Assembly: GCA_040758375.1 (NCBI GenBank)
Contig: JBFLWE010000001.1
Location: 1 to 64,000 of the forward strand
Direction: 5' to 3'
Origin: CAMLIZ01 sp040758375
Lineage (GTDB): Bacteria; Pseudomonadota; Gammaproteobacteria; Burkholderiales; Burkholderiaceae_C
Length of the DNA stretch: 64,000 bases
Shown: positions 8,804 through 17,449 of the stretch, piece by piece
Layout: each line of letters starts with the position of its first letter
How positions within the stretch are numbered: position 1 is the stretch's first letter
Translations under genes and position numbers: made by a program
The notes under the pieces: generated by a model
What the model was told of the DNA's origin: nothing
Database searches by the model: none
What the model saw: the letters and a program-made list of their open reading frames with translations, nothing else

Positions 8804-8874
8804 CGGGAAGTCCTCCCATCGTTATCGGTGAAGCACAGCCCGCCACACGGAGCACATGGCGTGCCTACGGCGCC

Positions 8875-10392
8875 TCAGCGCCGTGCAACGGGTGTTTCCG
8901 CCCACCAGGCCACGAGCTCGCGCTGCAGCTTCCTCAGGTCGGGCTCGCGCGTGTACATCATGTGGCCCGCGTCGTAGTAGTGGTGCGTGATGCGCGCGCG
9001 CACCTCGGGGGTGATGTCCAGCTGCGCCAGCGAGTAGTCGGTGGCGCTGTAAGGGGTGCCGAGGTCGTAGTAGCCGCTGGCCACGAACACGCGCAGGTGC
9101 GGGTTGCGCCGCATCGCGCGCGCCAGGTCGGCGCTGGTGCTGGCGAAGGCGTTGCCCTTGTCCTCGCCGCGGTTCCAGTTCCACTGCTTGTGCACGTCGT
9201 ACGACAGGATCTCGTAGCGGCGCTCCACCGGCAGCCCGATCTCGGCGAACCAGGCCTGCGCTGCCATGGTGTAGGGGCCGCTCAAGGCCTCGATGCCGGG
9301 GTCGAACTCCCACTCGCGGCTGCGGCTGGCGGCCATGGGGCCGGTGACGCGCGCCTCCAGGCGGCCCACGATGAGCCCCTGGTCGCGCAGCAGCTCGAAG
9401 AAAAAGCTCTGGTCGGCGATGCGCAGGTTCTTCTCTTCCACCAGCGCCGGCTTCAGGCCGGTGAGTTCGGCCACGCGCTGCACGATGCGCCGGCGCTCCG
9501 ACTCGGTGAGCCGCGCGCCCGCATGCAGCGCCTTCACGTAGTCGTGCTGCACGAACTCTTCTGCGGCGGCGCGCGCCGCCGCCGGCGAGGCACCCGCCTC
9601 GCCCTTCAACATGCCGTGGTACTGCGCCACGCAGGCATAGCCGGGCAGGAACAGGCTGTACGGCAGGTCGTTGCCGGGCGCGAACACCAGGGTCTGCAGG
9701 TCCATCGCACACGACACCAGCACCAGCCCCGACAGCGCCACGCCCTCGGCCTGCAGCTTGTCGGCCAGCGCGGCGCCGCGCGTGGTGCCGTAGCTCTCGC
9801 CGGCCAGCAGCAGCGGCGAGGTCCAGCGCTTGTGGCGCGCGAGCCACTGGCGCACGACCTCGGTGAGCGCGGCCACGTCGCCGTCGACGCCAAGCACCTT
9901 CTTGCGGATGTCGTCGCTGGCCGCCACCGACCAGCCGGTGTGCGGCGGATCGACGAACACGAGGTCGAAGTGCTCCAGCCAGGTCAGCGGGTTGTCTTCC
10001 ACGGCATACGGCGGCAGCGGCATGCTGCCGTCGTCCTCGATGCGCACGCGCTTCGGGCCCAGCGCACCGAACTGCAGCCACACCGACGAGGAGCCGGGCC
10101 CGCCGTTGAACGCAAAGCACAGCGGCCGCCGCGGGCCGCCGTTCTTCAGCAGGTAGGCCACGGTGAACACCGCACACTCCGGCTGCGCATGCGAGCCCTC
10201 GATGCCGTCGGCATGCGTGGGCATGTAGGCGGCCGACACGGTGTAGTCGAGCCTGCGGCCGTCGGCCAGGCGCACGCTGGCGTCGTGGGTGACGGCGGCC
10301 TGTTGCAGCAGGCGATCGACCAGCTCCCGCTGGCGCTTCTTCGCCTCTTCGGCCTCGGGTTTGGCGTTCGCTTGTGGCGTGGCCTCGCTCAT
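8875..10392 (-). CDS. S10 family serine carboxypeptidase-like peptidase
   Basis: 505-aa alpha/beta-hydrolase peptidase. The oxyanion-hole motif 'FNGGPGSSSVW' (about residue 93-103), the nucleophile elbow 'LLAGESYGTTRG' (about 194-205, with the catalytic Ser in GESYG) and the C-terminal 'YYDAGHMMYT' supplying the catalytic His identify family S10. No signal peptide is evident: the N-terminus is a charged helix rich in Glu/Lys (EAEEAKKRQRELVD), so the enzyme may be cytoplasmic. Bacterial S10 homologues of this type are uncharacterised and substrates are unknown. It is separated by 71 nt from the antiporter gene downstream. Confidence 0.9.
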   Translation of the reverse strand: MSEATPQANAKPEAEEAKKRQRELVDRLLQQAAVTHDASVRLADGRRLDYTVSAAYMPTHADGIEGSHAQPECAVFTVAYLLKNGGPRRPLCFAFNGGPGSSSVWLQFGALGPKRVRIEDDGSMPLPPYAVEDNPLTWLEHFDLVFVDPPHTGWSVAASDDIRKKVLGVDGDVAALTEVVRQWLARHKRWTSPLLLAGESYGTTRGAALADKLQAEGVALSGLVLVSCAMDLQTLVFAPGNDLPYSLFLPGYACVAQYHGMLKGEAGASPAAARAAAEEFVQHDYVKALHAGARLTESERRRIVQRVAELTGLKPALVEEKNLRIADQSFFFELLRDQGLIVGRLEARVTGPMAASRSREWEFDPGIEALSGPYTMAAQAWFAEIGLPVERRYEILSYDVHKQWNWNRGEDKGNAFASTSADLARAMRRNPHLRVFVASGYYDLGTPYSATDYSLAQLDITPEVRARITHHYYDAGHMMYTREPDLRKLQRELVAWWAETPVARR

Positions 10393-10607
10393 GGGCTGGT
10401 CCTCGTGGTGGCGATGGAAGCGGCCGAGTGTAACCAGCGTGTCATCCGCACGGTGGCGAACGGCAGTTTTCGAGCTTTGCGCCCGATTCGTTGCGCGGCG
10501 CCGCGGGCACGGCCGGTGGTGCCGCTACCGTCTCGGGTTGCCGATGAAGCGTCGCGACCTGCCGTCGCGGCGCACGCCCCCAGGCACCCCGAAGGAGTAC
10601 CCACGTC

Positions 10608-13301
10608 GTGGTGACCGACACCGCCGTTGTCCGAGGCGCCCCGCTGCCCCATTGGGCGCAACCCCTGGACCTGCCCCCGCCCGAGGCCGAGTGCGCACCG
10701 GTGCTGATGCGCCTGGCCGACACGCAGCTGTGGGCCGGCGACGGGCCGCACGACCCGCCGAGCTACCTGGTCAACCGCGCCGAGCAGGTCAACGATGCCG
10801 CCGCGCTGGGCCAGATCGGCCAGGTGTCCTTGCAGTTCAACCCGCTGTACCAGCGTCTGCTGCTGCACCGCGTGGGCATCGTGCGCGGGCAAGCGTTCAT
10901 CGACCACACCGCCGGCGCGCCGCTGCGCCTGCTGCAGCGTGAGTCGGGGCTGGAGCATGGCGTGGTCAGCGGCGTGGTCACCGCCACGATGGTGCTGCCC
11001 GACGTGCGCGTGGGCGACACGCTGCACATCACCTGCACCGTAGAAGGCGAGAACCCGGTCTTCGCCGGCCGCTACGCGGGCTGGGCCGGCTGGGACCAGG
11101 CGCAGCCGGTGGCGCTGCGCCATGTGACGCTGATCGCGCCGGCGCAGCGGCGCATCCACTGGCGCTGGATCGGCGACCGCGACGGCCCCCGCCCCGCGCC
11201 GGCCGAAAGCATCGCCCACGGCCTGCGGCGCCTGCACTTCCAGGGCCACCAGCTGCCCGGCGTGGCCTTCGAGCCCTACCTGCCGCGCGACGCCTACCCG
11301 CTGCGCTGGCTGCAGTTCAGCGAATTCGGCAGCTGGGCCGAGGTGGCGCAGTGGGCACGTGCGCTGTTCCCCGCCGACGCCCCGCTGCCGGCGAGCCTGG
11401 CGCCGCTGCTGCAGCAGTTGCAGGCGCTGCCCACACCGCAAGAGCGCGTGTCGCAGGCGCTGCAGTGGGTGCAGGCGCAGATCCGCTACTGCTCGGTCTC
11501 GCTGGGCGAGAGCTCGCACCGGCCGCATATGCCGGCCGAGGTGGTGGCGCGGCGCTATGGCGATTGCAAGGACAAGTCGTTCCTGCTCGCGCGCCTGCTG
11601 CAGGCGCTGGGCATCGAGGCGCATCCGGCGCTGGTGGCGGCGCAGACGCGGCAAGGGCCGCTGAAGCTGCTGCCCTCGCCCGAGGCCTTCGACCACGTGA
11701 TCGTGCAGGTGCGGCTGGACGACCGCGAGCACTATCTCGACCCCACGCGCCTGGGCCAGTCGGGGCCGCTGGAGCACATGGGCCAGGGGCTGGAGGACGC
11801 GGCCGTGCTGGTGGTGGCCCCGGGCACCACGCAGCTGGCGCGCGTGCACTCGCCCAACCGCACGCAGCTGTTCGCCAACGAGCTGCACGAGCGCTACGTT
11901 GTCGAGCGCTTCGGCGAGCCGGCGCTGCTGGAGTCTGCGCAGCACTGGCACGGCCTGGGCGCCGAGTCGCTGCGCGCGATGCTCGCGCCGATGGACGCGG
12001 CCCAGCTCGCGCGATGGGCGCTGGGGCGCTACGAACGGCGTCACCCCGGCCTCGCGCTCGAGGCGCCGCCGCAGGTGCTGCACGACGCCGAGTGCAACCG
12101 GCTTACCGTGTCGGCGCGCTACCGGGTGCCGGAGGCGGTCGGCACCAGCGAGGGCGATTGGACGCTGCACTTTGTTGCCGCCAACCTGCACGCTGCCTTC
12201 GCGATCCCCGAGAGCCTGCAGCGCACGTTGCCGCTGGCCGTGCCCTCGTTCCCCGGGGTGATGCGCTACGAGGTCGAGGTGCAGTGGCCCGACGGGGCAG
12301 GCGCGGTCGTGCCGCCGCACACCGAACGGCTGGACACGCCCCACTTCGCGCTGCGGGTCACGCGCAGCCAACGCGGCGGCGTGGCACGCGAGGCCGTGGT
12401 GCTGCAGCCTCTGGTGCCTGCCGTGCCGGCGCAGGCGGTGCCGCGCCTGGTGCAGGACCTGCGCCGCCTCGACGCGCTGGTGCAGGGCCGTCTGTCGCTG
12501 CCGCGCGATGCGGTGCACTCCCCGCCGCCGGCGTTGCGCCAGCGGATGGCCGCGCAGTTGCAGGCCCAGGCCGAGCGCGCGGCGCGCGCCATCGCGCGCG
12601 GTCAGCTGCACGGCGAGGACCTCGCCGCTGCCCATTGCCTGCGCGCCGAGGCGCTGGCCGAGCTCGGACACGGTGGCCCAGCCCTGCACGAGGCGAACGC
12701 GGCGCTGGCGCTGGCACCCGCGCTGCCACCGGCCTGGTCGTGCCGCGGCAAGGTGTCGTGGCTGCTGGGGCGCTTTCGCGAGGCGGCACAGGACTTCGGC
12801 CGCGCGCTGCAACTCGACGGCGACCCGGCTGCGTGCCGCCTGCAGCGCGGCCAGGCGCGCTTCTACGAAGGCCGTTTCGACGCAGCGGCGGAGGACTTCG
12901 CTCGCGCGGCGCAATCGTCCACCGACCAGGCGCAGCGCTGCCAGGCCCTGCTATGGCAAGGCTGGGCGCTGCGGCGCATGGGGCGCACGTTGCCGCCCAC
13001 GCTGCTGGCCGCCGCGCGCCGCGGTGCGCGCGCCGCCTGGCCGCTGCCCGCCCTGGGCCTGCTCGACGGCAGCCTGGGCGCCGCGCAGCTGCTGGCCGAG
13101 GCGCACCAGGCCCGCGGCGACGCGCTTGCGCTCGCGCTCACCGAGGCGTGGTTCGCGCTGGGCCAGCATCATCTGCTGCACGGCCTGTGCGACCGTGCGC
13201 GCGAGGCGTTCGAAAACACCCGCGCGGCGGGCGTGACGCGCTATGCCGAGCACGCGGCCGCCGGCTTCGAGCTGGCGCGGCTGGGCGTTCCGGTGCCGTA
13301 G
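10608..13301 (+). CDS. DUF3857/transglutaminase-core protein with C-terminal TPR region
   Basis: 897 aa, GTG start with AAGGAG 10 nt upstream. The first 230 residues resemble DUF3857. A transglutaminase-like core follows at about 260-360, with 'YCSVSLGESSHRPHMPAEVVARRYGDCKDKS' spanning its catalytic Cys (GDCKDK) and the His/Asp region 'EAFDHVIVQVRLDDREHYLDPT', both given here in overlapping pieces. The C-terminal third (about 660-890) is a helical TPR-like array (repeated 'ALALAPALPPAWSCRGK', 'RGQARFYEGRFDAAAEDFARA'). There is no signal peptide, so it is probably cytoplasmic. Homologues are uncharacterised cysteine-protease-fold proteins; a role in peptide or protein modification is only a guess. 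Confidence 0.8.
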   Translation: MVTDTAVVRGAPLPHWAQPLDLPPPEAECAPVLMRLADTQLWAGDGPHDPPSYLVNRAEQVNDAAALGQIGQVSLQFNPLYQRLLLHRVGIVRGQAFIDHTAGAPLRLLQRESGLEHGVVSGVVTATMVLPDVRVGDTLHITCTVEGENPVFAGRYAGWAGWDQAQPVALRHVTLIAPAQRRIHWRWIGDRDGPRPAPAESIAHGLRRLHFQGHQLPGVAFEPYLPRDAYPLRWLQFSEFGSWAEVAQWARALFPADAPLPASLAPLLQQLQALPTPQERVSQALQWVQAQIRYCSVSLGESSHRPHMPAEVVARRYGDCKDKSFLLARLLQALGIEAHPALVAAQTRQGPLKLLPSPEAFDHVIVQVRLDDREHYLDPTRLGQSGPLEHMGQGLEDAAVLVVAPGTTQLARVHSPNRTQLFANELHERYVVERFGEPALLESAQHWHGLGAESLRAMLAPMDAAQLARWALGRYERRHPGLALEAPPQVLHDAECNRLTVSARYRVPEAVGTSEGDWTLHFVAANLHAAFAIPESLQRTLPLAVPSFPGVMRYEVEVQWPDGAGAVVPPHTERLDTPHFALRVTRSQRGGVAREAVVLQPLVPAVPAQAVPRLVQDLRRLDALVQGRLSLPRDAVHSPPPALRQRMAAQLQAQAERAARAIARGQLHGEDLAAAHCLRAEALAELGHGGPALHEANAALALAPALPPAWSCRGKVSWLLGRFREAAQDFGRALQLDGDPAACRLQRGQARFYEGRFDAAAEDFARAAQSSTDQAQRCQALLWQGWALRRMGRTLPPTLLAAARRGARAAWPLPALGLLDGSLGAAQLLAEAHQARGDALALALTEAWFALGQHHLLHGLCDRAREAFENTRAAGVTRYAEHAAAGFELARLGVPVP

Positions 13302-14032
13302 TGCTGCAACGCCCGCTCGGGGAACGGGCAGCCGCAACTGCGATAGACCTGCAGCAGCCGGTTCACGTCGAACGGCGTGCGGCGGAACTCCAGGCCGATG
13401 CGGCGGCCCCGCAACGTGAGGATCGCGTACTCGGCCCAGGGGTCCAGCCGCAGACCCGGTGCGGCCTGCTCGTGGTGGTAGGCAACCCCCACGCTGCCGG
13501 GGTTGAAGAAGAACAGGTCGCGCACGCGCCGCACGAACTGCAGATGGATGTGGCCCCCCGCCAGGATGCAGTGCGCGTGCGGCGACAGCAGCGCCTGGAA
13601 CTCCGGCTCCGGCGTGGTGGGAAAGATGAACTGGTCGAAGTCGGCCGGCGAGCCATGGAAGCCCAGCAGCGACAGCCCCTCGGCCAAGGCCACCTCGATG
13701 GTCGGCGAGAAGCCGGCGATGTAGTCGCGGTCCGCCGCCGACAGCTCGGCCAGCGACCATTGCCGCCCCTGCTCCAGCCTGGCCTGCTGCTCGTCGCTCA
13801 GCGTCTCGGTGCCGGTCATGCGGCCGCTGAGCAGCCAAGCATCGGAGTTGCCCATCACGACCGGGCAGCCGAGGTCGCGCAGGCGCGCCACGGTCTGCGC
13901 CGGTTGGGGCCCGCCCTGGATCATGTCGCCCAGGCATGCAATGGCATCGACGCCCTCGGGCTCCAGCTCGCGCAGCACCGCATCCAGCGCGACCAGGTTG
14001 GCATGCACGTCGGAAAGAATCGCGAGCTTCAT
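13241..14032 (-). CDS. metallophosphoesterase, YfcE-like
   Basis: 263-aa calcineurin-like phosphoesterase. Start at 14032 gives 'MKLAILSDVHANLVALDAVL', the canonical first metal-binding motif (DxH). 'CLGDMIQGGP' (GD), 'VVMGNSDAWL' (GNxD/H variant with Asp instead of His) and 'ILAGGHIHLQFVRR' (GHxH) complete the metal centre. 'FFFNPGSVG' is typical of the family. The last 60 bases overlap the convergent transglutaminase/TPR gene, giving a low-complexity C-terminal tail. It follows a 54-codon gene by 13 nt and is probably co-transcribed with it. Substrate unknown. Confidence 0.88.
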   Translation of the reverse strand: MKLAILSDVHANLVALDAVLRELEPEGVDAIACLGDMIQGGPQPAQTVARLRDLGCPVVMGNSDAWLLSGRMTGTETLSDEQQARLEQGRQWSLAELSAADRDYIAGFSPTIEVALAEGLSLLGFHGSPADFDQFIFPTTPEPEFQALLSPHAHCILAGGHIHLQFVRRVRDLFFFNPGSVGVAYHHEQAAPGLRLDPWAEYAILTLRGRRIGLEFRRTPFDVNRLLQVYRSCGCPFPERALQHYGTGTPSRASSKPAAACSA

Positions 14033-14045
14033 GCGCCGCCGTGCC

Positions 14046-14210
14046 TCACCACCACTGGGCACCGAGCACTTCGCGCTTGTGCCCGCCAGGCCGGTGGTCC
14101 GACAGGCCCAGGTCGTACAGCAGCGGCTGCTCGAGGCTTTCGCGCAGTTGCTCGACCACCCAAAGCGGGAGCGGCGAGGCCCCATGGCGAAAGACGGCGT
14201 TGGTGCGCAT
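14046..14210 (-). CDS. small conserved-looking 54-aa protein of unknown function
   Basis: Too short for many gene finders. ATG at 14210 opens a 54-codon frame beginning MRTNAVFRHGASPLPLWV and ending EVLGAQWW, with amphipathic, protein-like composition (LWVVEQLRESLEQPLLYDLGL as an apparent helix, here in one piece of 20 or fewer shown residues). It ends 13 nt before the phosphoesterase ATG and shares its strand, and its 5' side faces the divergent LysR gene across a 104-nt promoter region. GAGGG lies about 12 nt upstream. I do not recognise a family. The phosphoesterase neighbour suggests co-expression only. Confidence 0.55.
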   Translation of the reverse strand: MRTNAVFRHGASPLPLWVVEQLRESLEQPLLYDLGLSDHRPGGHKREVLGAQWW

Positions 14211-14292
14211 GGCGGTGGAACCCTCGTGTCGTGCGTTTGCTGGAAAGGTTATGCCCGGTCTTTCGCGATGTAAATCGCTTCTTTCTGGTTCT

Positions 14293-14314
14293 TCTGGTCA
14301 GATATGCTTACCAG
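14293..14314. promoter_or_regulatory. possible LysR-type operator (CTGGT...ACCAG) in divergent promoter
   Basis: Immediately before the LysR ATG the sequence reads CTGGTCAGATATGCTTACCAG, an inverted repeat with 5-bp arms (CTGGT/ACCAG). A second one, GCGAT-GTAA-ATCGC, lies just upstream around 14266-14279. Both sit in the 104-nt gap between the divergent 54-aa gene and the LysR gene, where LysR regulators usually bind. Prediction only. Confidence 0.35.
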
Positions 14315-15217
14315 ATGTCGCGGCTTCCGCTGCAAACCCTCCCCGCGTTCAGCGCCACCGCCCGCCACGGCAGCATGCGCTCGGCAGCCGCCGAGCTGCA
14401 CCTGACGCACAGCGCGGTGAGCCAGCAGATCAAGCTGCTCGAGCAGCAGCTGGGCGTGCGCCTGTTCGACCGGCGTGGACGCATGCTGGCGCTCAGCGCC
14501 GCCGGCGCTGCGCTGCTGCGTGCGGTGGAGCCGGCGCTGGACGGGCTGGCCGCGGGCGCGCGCGCCGCGCAGGCCGCGGCCTCGGGCGTCGCGCTGCACC
14601 TGCGCTTGACCGTGCTGCCGTCGATCGCGCAGCGCTGGCTGCTGCCGCGCATGGGCCGCTGGCGCGAACGCCATCCGGACATCACGATCGAGATCCACAC
14701 CTCGCAGCAACTCGCCGACCTGGCCCGCGAGGGCTTCCATGCCGCGCTGCGACTGGGCCACGGCCATTGGCGCGGCCTGTGCGCCGAACCGTTCAGCGAC
14801 TCGCCGTGGGTGGCGGTGGCCGCGCCTGCGCGGGCGGCGCCACTGCTGCGCTCGGGCCAGCTGCACGACATCGCGTCGCAGCCGCTGCTGGGCGATGCGC
14901 GGTTGTGGGAGCAGTTCCTGGCCCTGGGCGGACAGCAGCTCAGCGGCAAGACGGTGGCCGGCTTCAACGATGCGGGCCTGATGCTGCAGGCCGCCGAACA
15001 GGACCTTGGCGTGGCGCTGGTGCGCGAGCTGCTGGCCGCCGATGCGCTGCGGGCCGGGACGCTGGTGCGGCTGACCCCGCTCTCGCTCGACGACCCGCAG
15101 GCCATGCGCTACTGGTTCGTCCACCCGCCGGCGCTGGCTGACTGGGCGCCGCTGGTGGCGCTCAGGCAGTTCCTTCGCGACGAGATGGCGGCGCTGTACG
15201 CGACGCCCCCGTCCTGA
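14315..15217 (+). CDS. LysR family transcriptional regulator, GcvA-like
   Basis: 300 aa. The N-terminal winged HTH (about 5-63) includes 'FSATARHGSMRSAAAELHLTHSAVSQQIKLLE', quoted here as its beginning FSATARHGSMRSAAAELH and its recognition part THSAVSQQIKLLE. This is followed by a type 2 periplasmic-binding effector domain (about 90-290). 'LGVRLFDRRGR' and 'RLTVLPSIAQRWLLPR' are typical of the GcvA subgroup. It is transcribed divergently from the 54-aa/phosphoesterase genes and convergently with the ABC substrate-binding protein downstream. The regulated gene and effector are unknown; the divergent neighbours are the first candidates. Confidence 0.9.
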   Translation: MSRLPLQTLPAFSATARHGSMRSAAAELHLTHSAVSQQIKLLEQQLGVRLFDRRGRMLALSAAGAALLRAVEPALDGLAAGARAAQAAASGVALHLRLTVLPSIAQRWLLPRMGRWRERHPDITIEIHTSQQLADLAREGFHAALRLGHGHWRGLCAEPFSDSPWVAVAAPARAAPLLRSGQLHDIASQPLLGDARLWEQFLALGGQQLSGKTVAGFNDAGLMLQAAEQDLGVALVRELLAADALRAGTLVRLTPLSLDDPQAMRYWFVHPPALADWAPLVALRQFLRDEMAALYATPPS

Positions 15218-15236
15218 GGCGCCAAGAGCCCGCGGA

Positions 15237-16394
15237 TCAGCGCAGGAACCTGCCCCCGCGGCCCACCATCGTGAGCTCGATGAAGCGCGAGGCGTTGCGC
15301 CCCGGCTCGCTGAAGCCCAGCTCGAAGCCGCCCAGGTCCAGACGCCTGAGCGCATACACCGCGTCCACGAAGCCGGCGCGCGTGGGCTTGGGGCCGGCGC
15401 GCTTCAAGGCCTCGGCGAACACACGCGCGTTGATGTAGCCCTCCAGCGCCAGGTGCGAGGGCTCGAGCTTCGCGCCGTGGGCCTTCCAGGCCTGCAGGAA
15501 GTCGCGCACCACCGGCACCACCGCGTTGGTGGGCAGGGGCACCACCTGCGTCATCGCGATGCCCACGCCGTCGTCCTTCAGCGCCTCCAGCGTGGCGTTG
15601 GACCCCATCACCGACAGCGCATACAGCGGCAACCCCTTGCGTTCGCGCCGGATCGCCTTGACGAACTCGATGGTCGGCTTGCCGGCCAGGCCGATGAACA
15701 CCGCCTCGGGCTCCGCCTTGGCCACCTGCGCGGCCGCCGCGCCGGCGTCGGAGGCATCGTTCTCCACCGTGACGGCCACCACCGCGTTGAGACCGCGCCG
15801 CTTGGCCGCGGCCAGCGCGGCCTGCTTCACCTCGTCGCCGAAGGAGTTGTGCTGCGACACGACGGCCAGGCGCTTGATGCCGATGGTGGCCAGGTGCTCG
15901 ACCAGGCGTTCGGTCTCTTCGGGATAGCTGGCGCGGATGTTCATCACCTGCCGCATGCCCGCCGGCCGCGCCGAGGTGGCGCCCGTGAGCGGCGTGAACA
16001 GCGGCACGTCGGTGTTCTTCAGCAGCGGCAGCAGCGCCTCGATCATGGGCGTGCCCATGCAGCCGAACAGCGCGAACAGGCCCGGATCGTCGAGGAAGGC
16101 CTTCACGTTGGCGAGCGAGCGCTGCACGTTGTAGCCGTCGTCCTTGCCCACCAGCTCGATGCGCCGCCCGTGCACGCCGCCCTTGGCGTTGACCACCGCG
16201 AAGCCGGCCAGCGCCCCCTCGTGCAGCGCCCGGCCCAGCTCGGCCAGCGGGCCGCTCAAGGCCACCGACTGCCCCAGGCGCACGGTGTCGGCCTGTGCCA
16301 GCGCAGGCAGGCCCCAGCCGGAAGCGGCGGCAAGCGCCCCCATGCGCAGCATGCACTGCCGGCGCGACACAAGACCGGTGGAATCGTTCGCCAT
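15237..16394 (-). CDS. branched-chain amino acid-type ABC transporter substrate-binding protein
   Basis: 385-aa periplasmic binding protein of the LivK type. The start at 16394 is preferred over 16412 because AGGAG sits 7 nt upstream. A signal peptide with paired arginines (SRRQCMLRMGALAAASG) ends near ALAQA. The mature protein opens 'DTVRLGQSVALSGPLAELG' and has the two-lobed PBP1 pattern with 'LFGCMGTPMIEALLPLL', 'VSQHNSFGDEV' and 'SHLALEGYINARVFAEAL'. No permease or ATPase genes are adjacent, so it is an orphan binding protein, which is common in Burkholderiales. Ligand unknown. Confidence 0.9.
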   Translation of the reverse strand: MANDSTGLVSRRQCMLRMGALAAASGWGLPALAQADTVRLGQSVALSGPLAELGRALHEGALAGFAVVNAKGGVHGRRIELVGKDDGYNVQRSLANVKAFLDDPGLFALFGCMGTPMIEALLPLLKNTDVPLFTPLTGATSARPAGMRQVMNIRASYPEETERLVEHLATIGIKRLAVVSQHNSFGDEVKQAALAAAKRRGLNAVVAVTVENDASDAGAAAAQVAKAEPEAVFIGLAGKPTIEFVKAIRRERKGLPLYALSVMGSNATLEALKDDGVGIAMTQVVPLPTNAVVPVVRDFLQAWKAHGAKLEPSHLALEGYINARVFAEALKRAGPKPTRAGFVDAVYALRRLDLGGFELGFSEPGRNASRFIELTMVGRGGRFLR

Positions 16395-16523
16395 GCTGCT
16401 GCTCCTTTGCATTTCGCGAGTGCACGGATGCTAGGAACAGCAAGGCGTCAGCATTGTCGTGGCAACGACAGAGAGGGTGCTCCCCCGCCTGGGACTAACC
16501 CGCGCTTGCGCGGCCCCCGTGAA

Positions 16524-17264
16524 TCAGATCACGCTGCCCTGGAAGCCGCCTGCGCGCAACGTGATCACCAGCGTGTCGCGATGCGGGTGCGCGCCGGCCG
16601 GCTGGATGGGTGTGGTCTCGTGGATCACGCGCTCGTCGTCGAGCAGCAGCAGCGTCCAGGGCTGGCTCATCGTGAAGCGCAGGCCCTGCGGTCCATGGGC
16701 TTCGAACACACGCGACTCGCCGCCCTTGATGTCGCGGCGCTCGACCAGCATCACGGCCACCAGGTCCACGCCATCGCGGTGCGCGCCCTCGGGCGTGGGC
16801 CGGCCGATGCCATCGGTGGTGTCGATGCGGAAAGGGTGCGCCTCCACGTACCACGGCCGCGTGCCCTTGAGCGCCGAGGCGCGCTCGGCCAGCATGCGCA
16901 GCAGCCGCTGCCACACCGGCAGCGCCAGCATCGCCGCATCCATGGGCTCGAACCAGCGCTGGATGCCGCCGTGCAGCGCGTTGTATTCCACCGGCTGCCA
17001 GTGGGCGCGGTGCGGCACCTGCTCGATGCGGCTGCCCTCCACCACGAAGCAGGAATGCCGGCGCCGGCGGTAGCGGCCACCGTCCTTCAGGTGGGCATCG
17101 GGCGGCAGGTCGTCCCAGAACGGCCGCAAGGGCTCCAACGCATCGGGCGGCAGGTCGAGCAAGGCCACCAGGCCGTGGGCATCGAGCACGGCATAGCCGC
17201 GCTCGCGCAGCTGGGCATCTGCTTGCGCGGGCGGGCACACGGGGGGAGGCAGCACCTGGGTCAT
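16524..17264 (-). CDS. 2OG-Fe dioxygenase family protein
   Basis: 246 aa; start at 17264 (MTQVLPPPV). The double-stranded beta-helix core shows the iron motif HxD in 'EGAHRDGVDLVAVML' and a distal His region 'VIHETTPIQP' followed by 'HRDTLVITLR'. This is the layout of the 2OG-Fe_Oxy_2 family (PF10014-type), which includes free L-isoleucine 4-hydroxylases. The upstream extension of the frame overlaps the GGDEF gene promoter region and is not coding-like. Probably hydroxylates a small molecule or amino acid; the substrate is not predictable from sequence. It stands alone on its strand. Confidence 0.8.
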   Translation of the reverse strand: MTQVLPPPVCPPAQADAQLRERGYAVLDAHGLVALLDLPPDALEPLRPFWDDLPPDAHLKDGGRYRRRRHSCFVVEGSRIEQVPHRAHWQPVEYNALHGGIQRWFEPMDAAMLALPVWQRLLRMLAERASALKGTRPWYVEAHPFRIDTTDGIGRPTPEGAHRDGVDLVAVMLVERRDIKGGESRVFEAHGPQGLRFTMSQPWTLLLLDDERVIHETTPIQPAGAHPHRDTLVITLRAGGFQGSVI

Positions 17265-17449
17265 GTGCCGAATGATGCCCAAACCATGTGCGGCCTGCTG
17301 GCCAGGGCCATGCCCGGCGAGCCGCATCGCCCGCCACCGCCCTTTTTGTGGCGCGACAAGGACAATGCACGACCGCAGCGCCCGCTTGACGACACACGGC
17401 GTCGCGCGGCGGCGACAATACTGCGTTTTCGGTCCGCCCCTGCGTTGCC

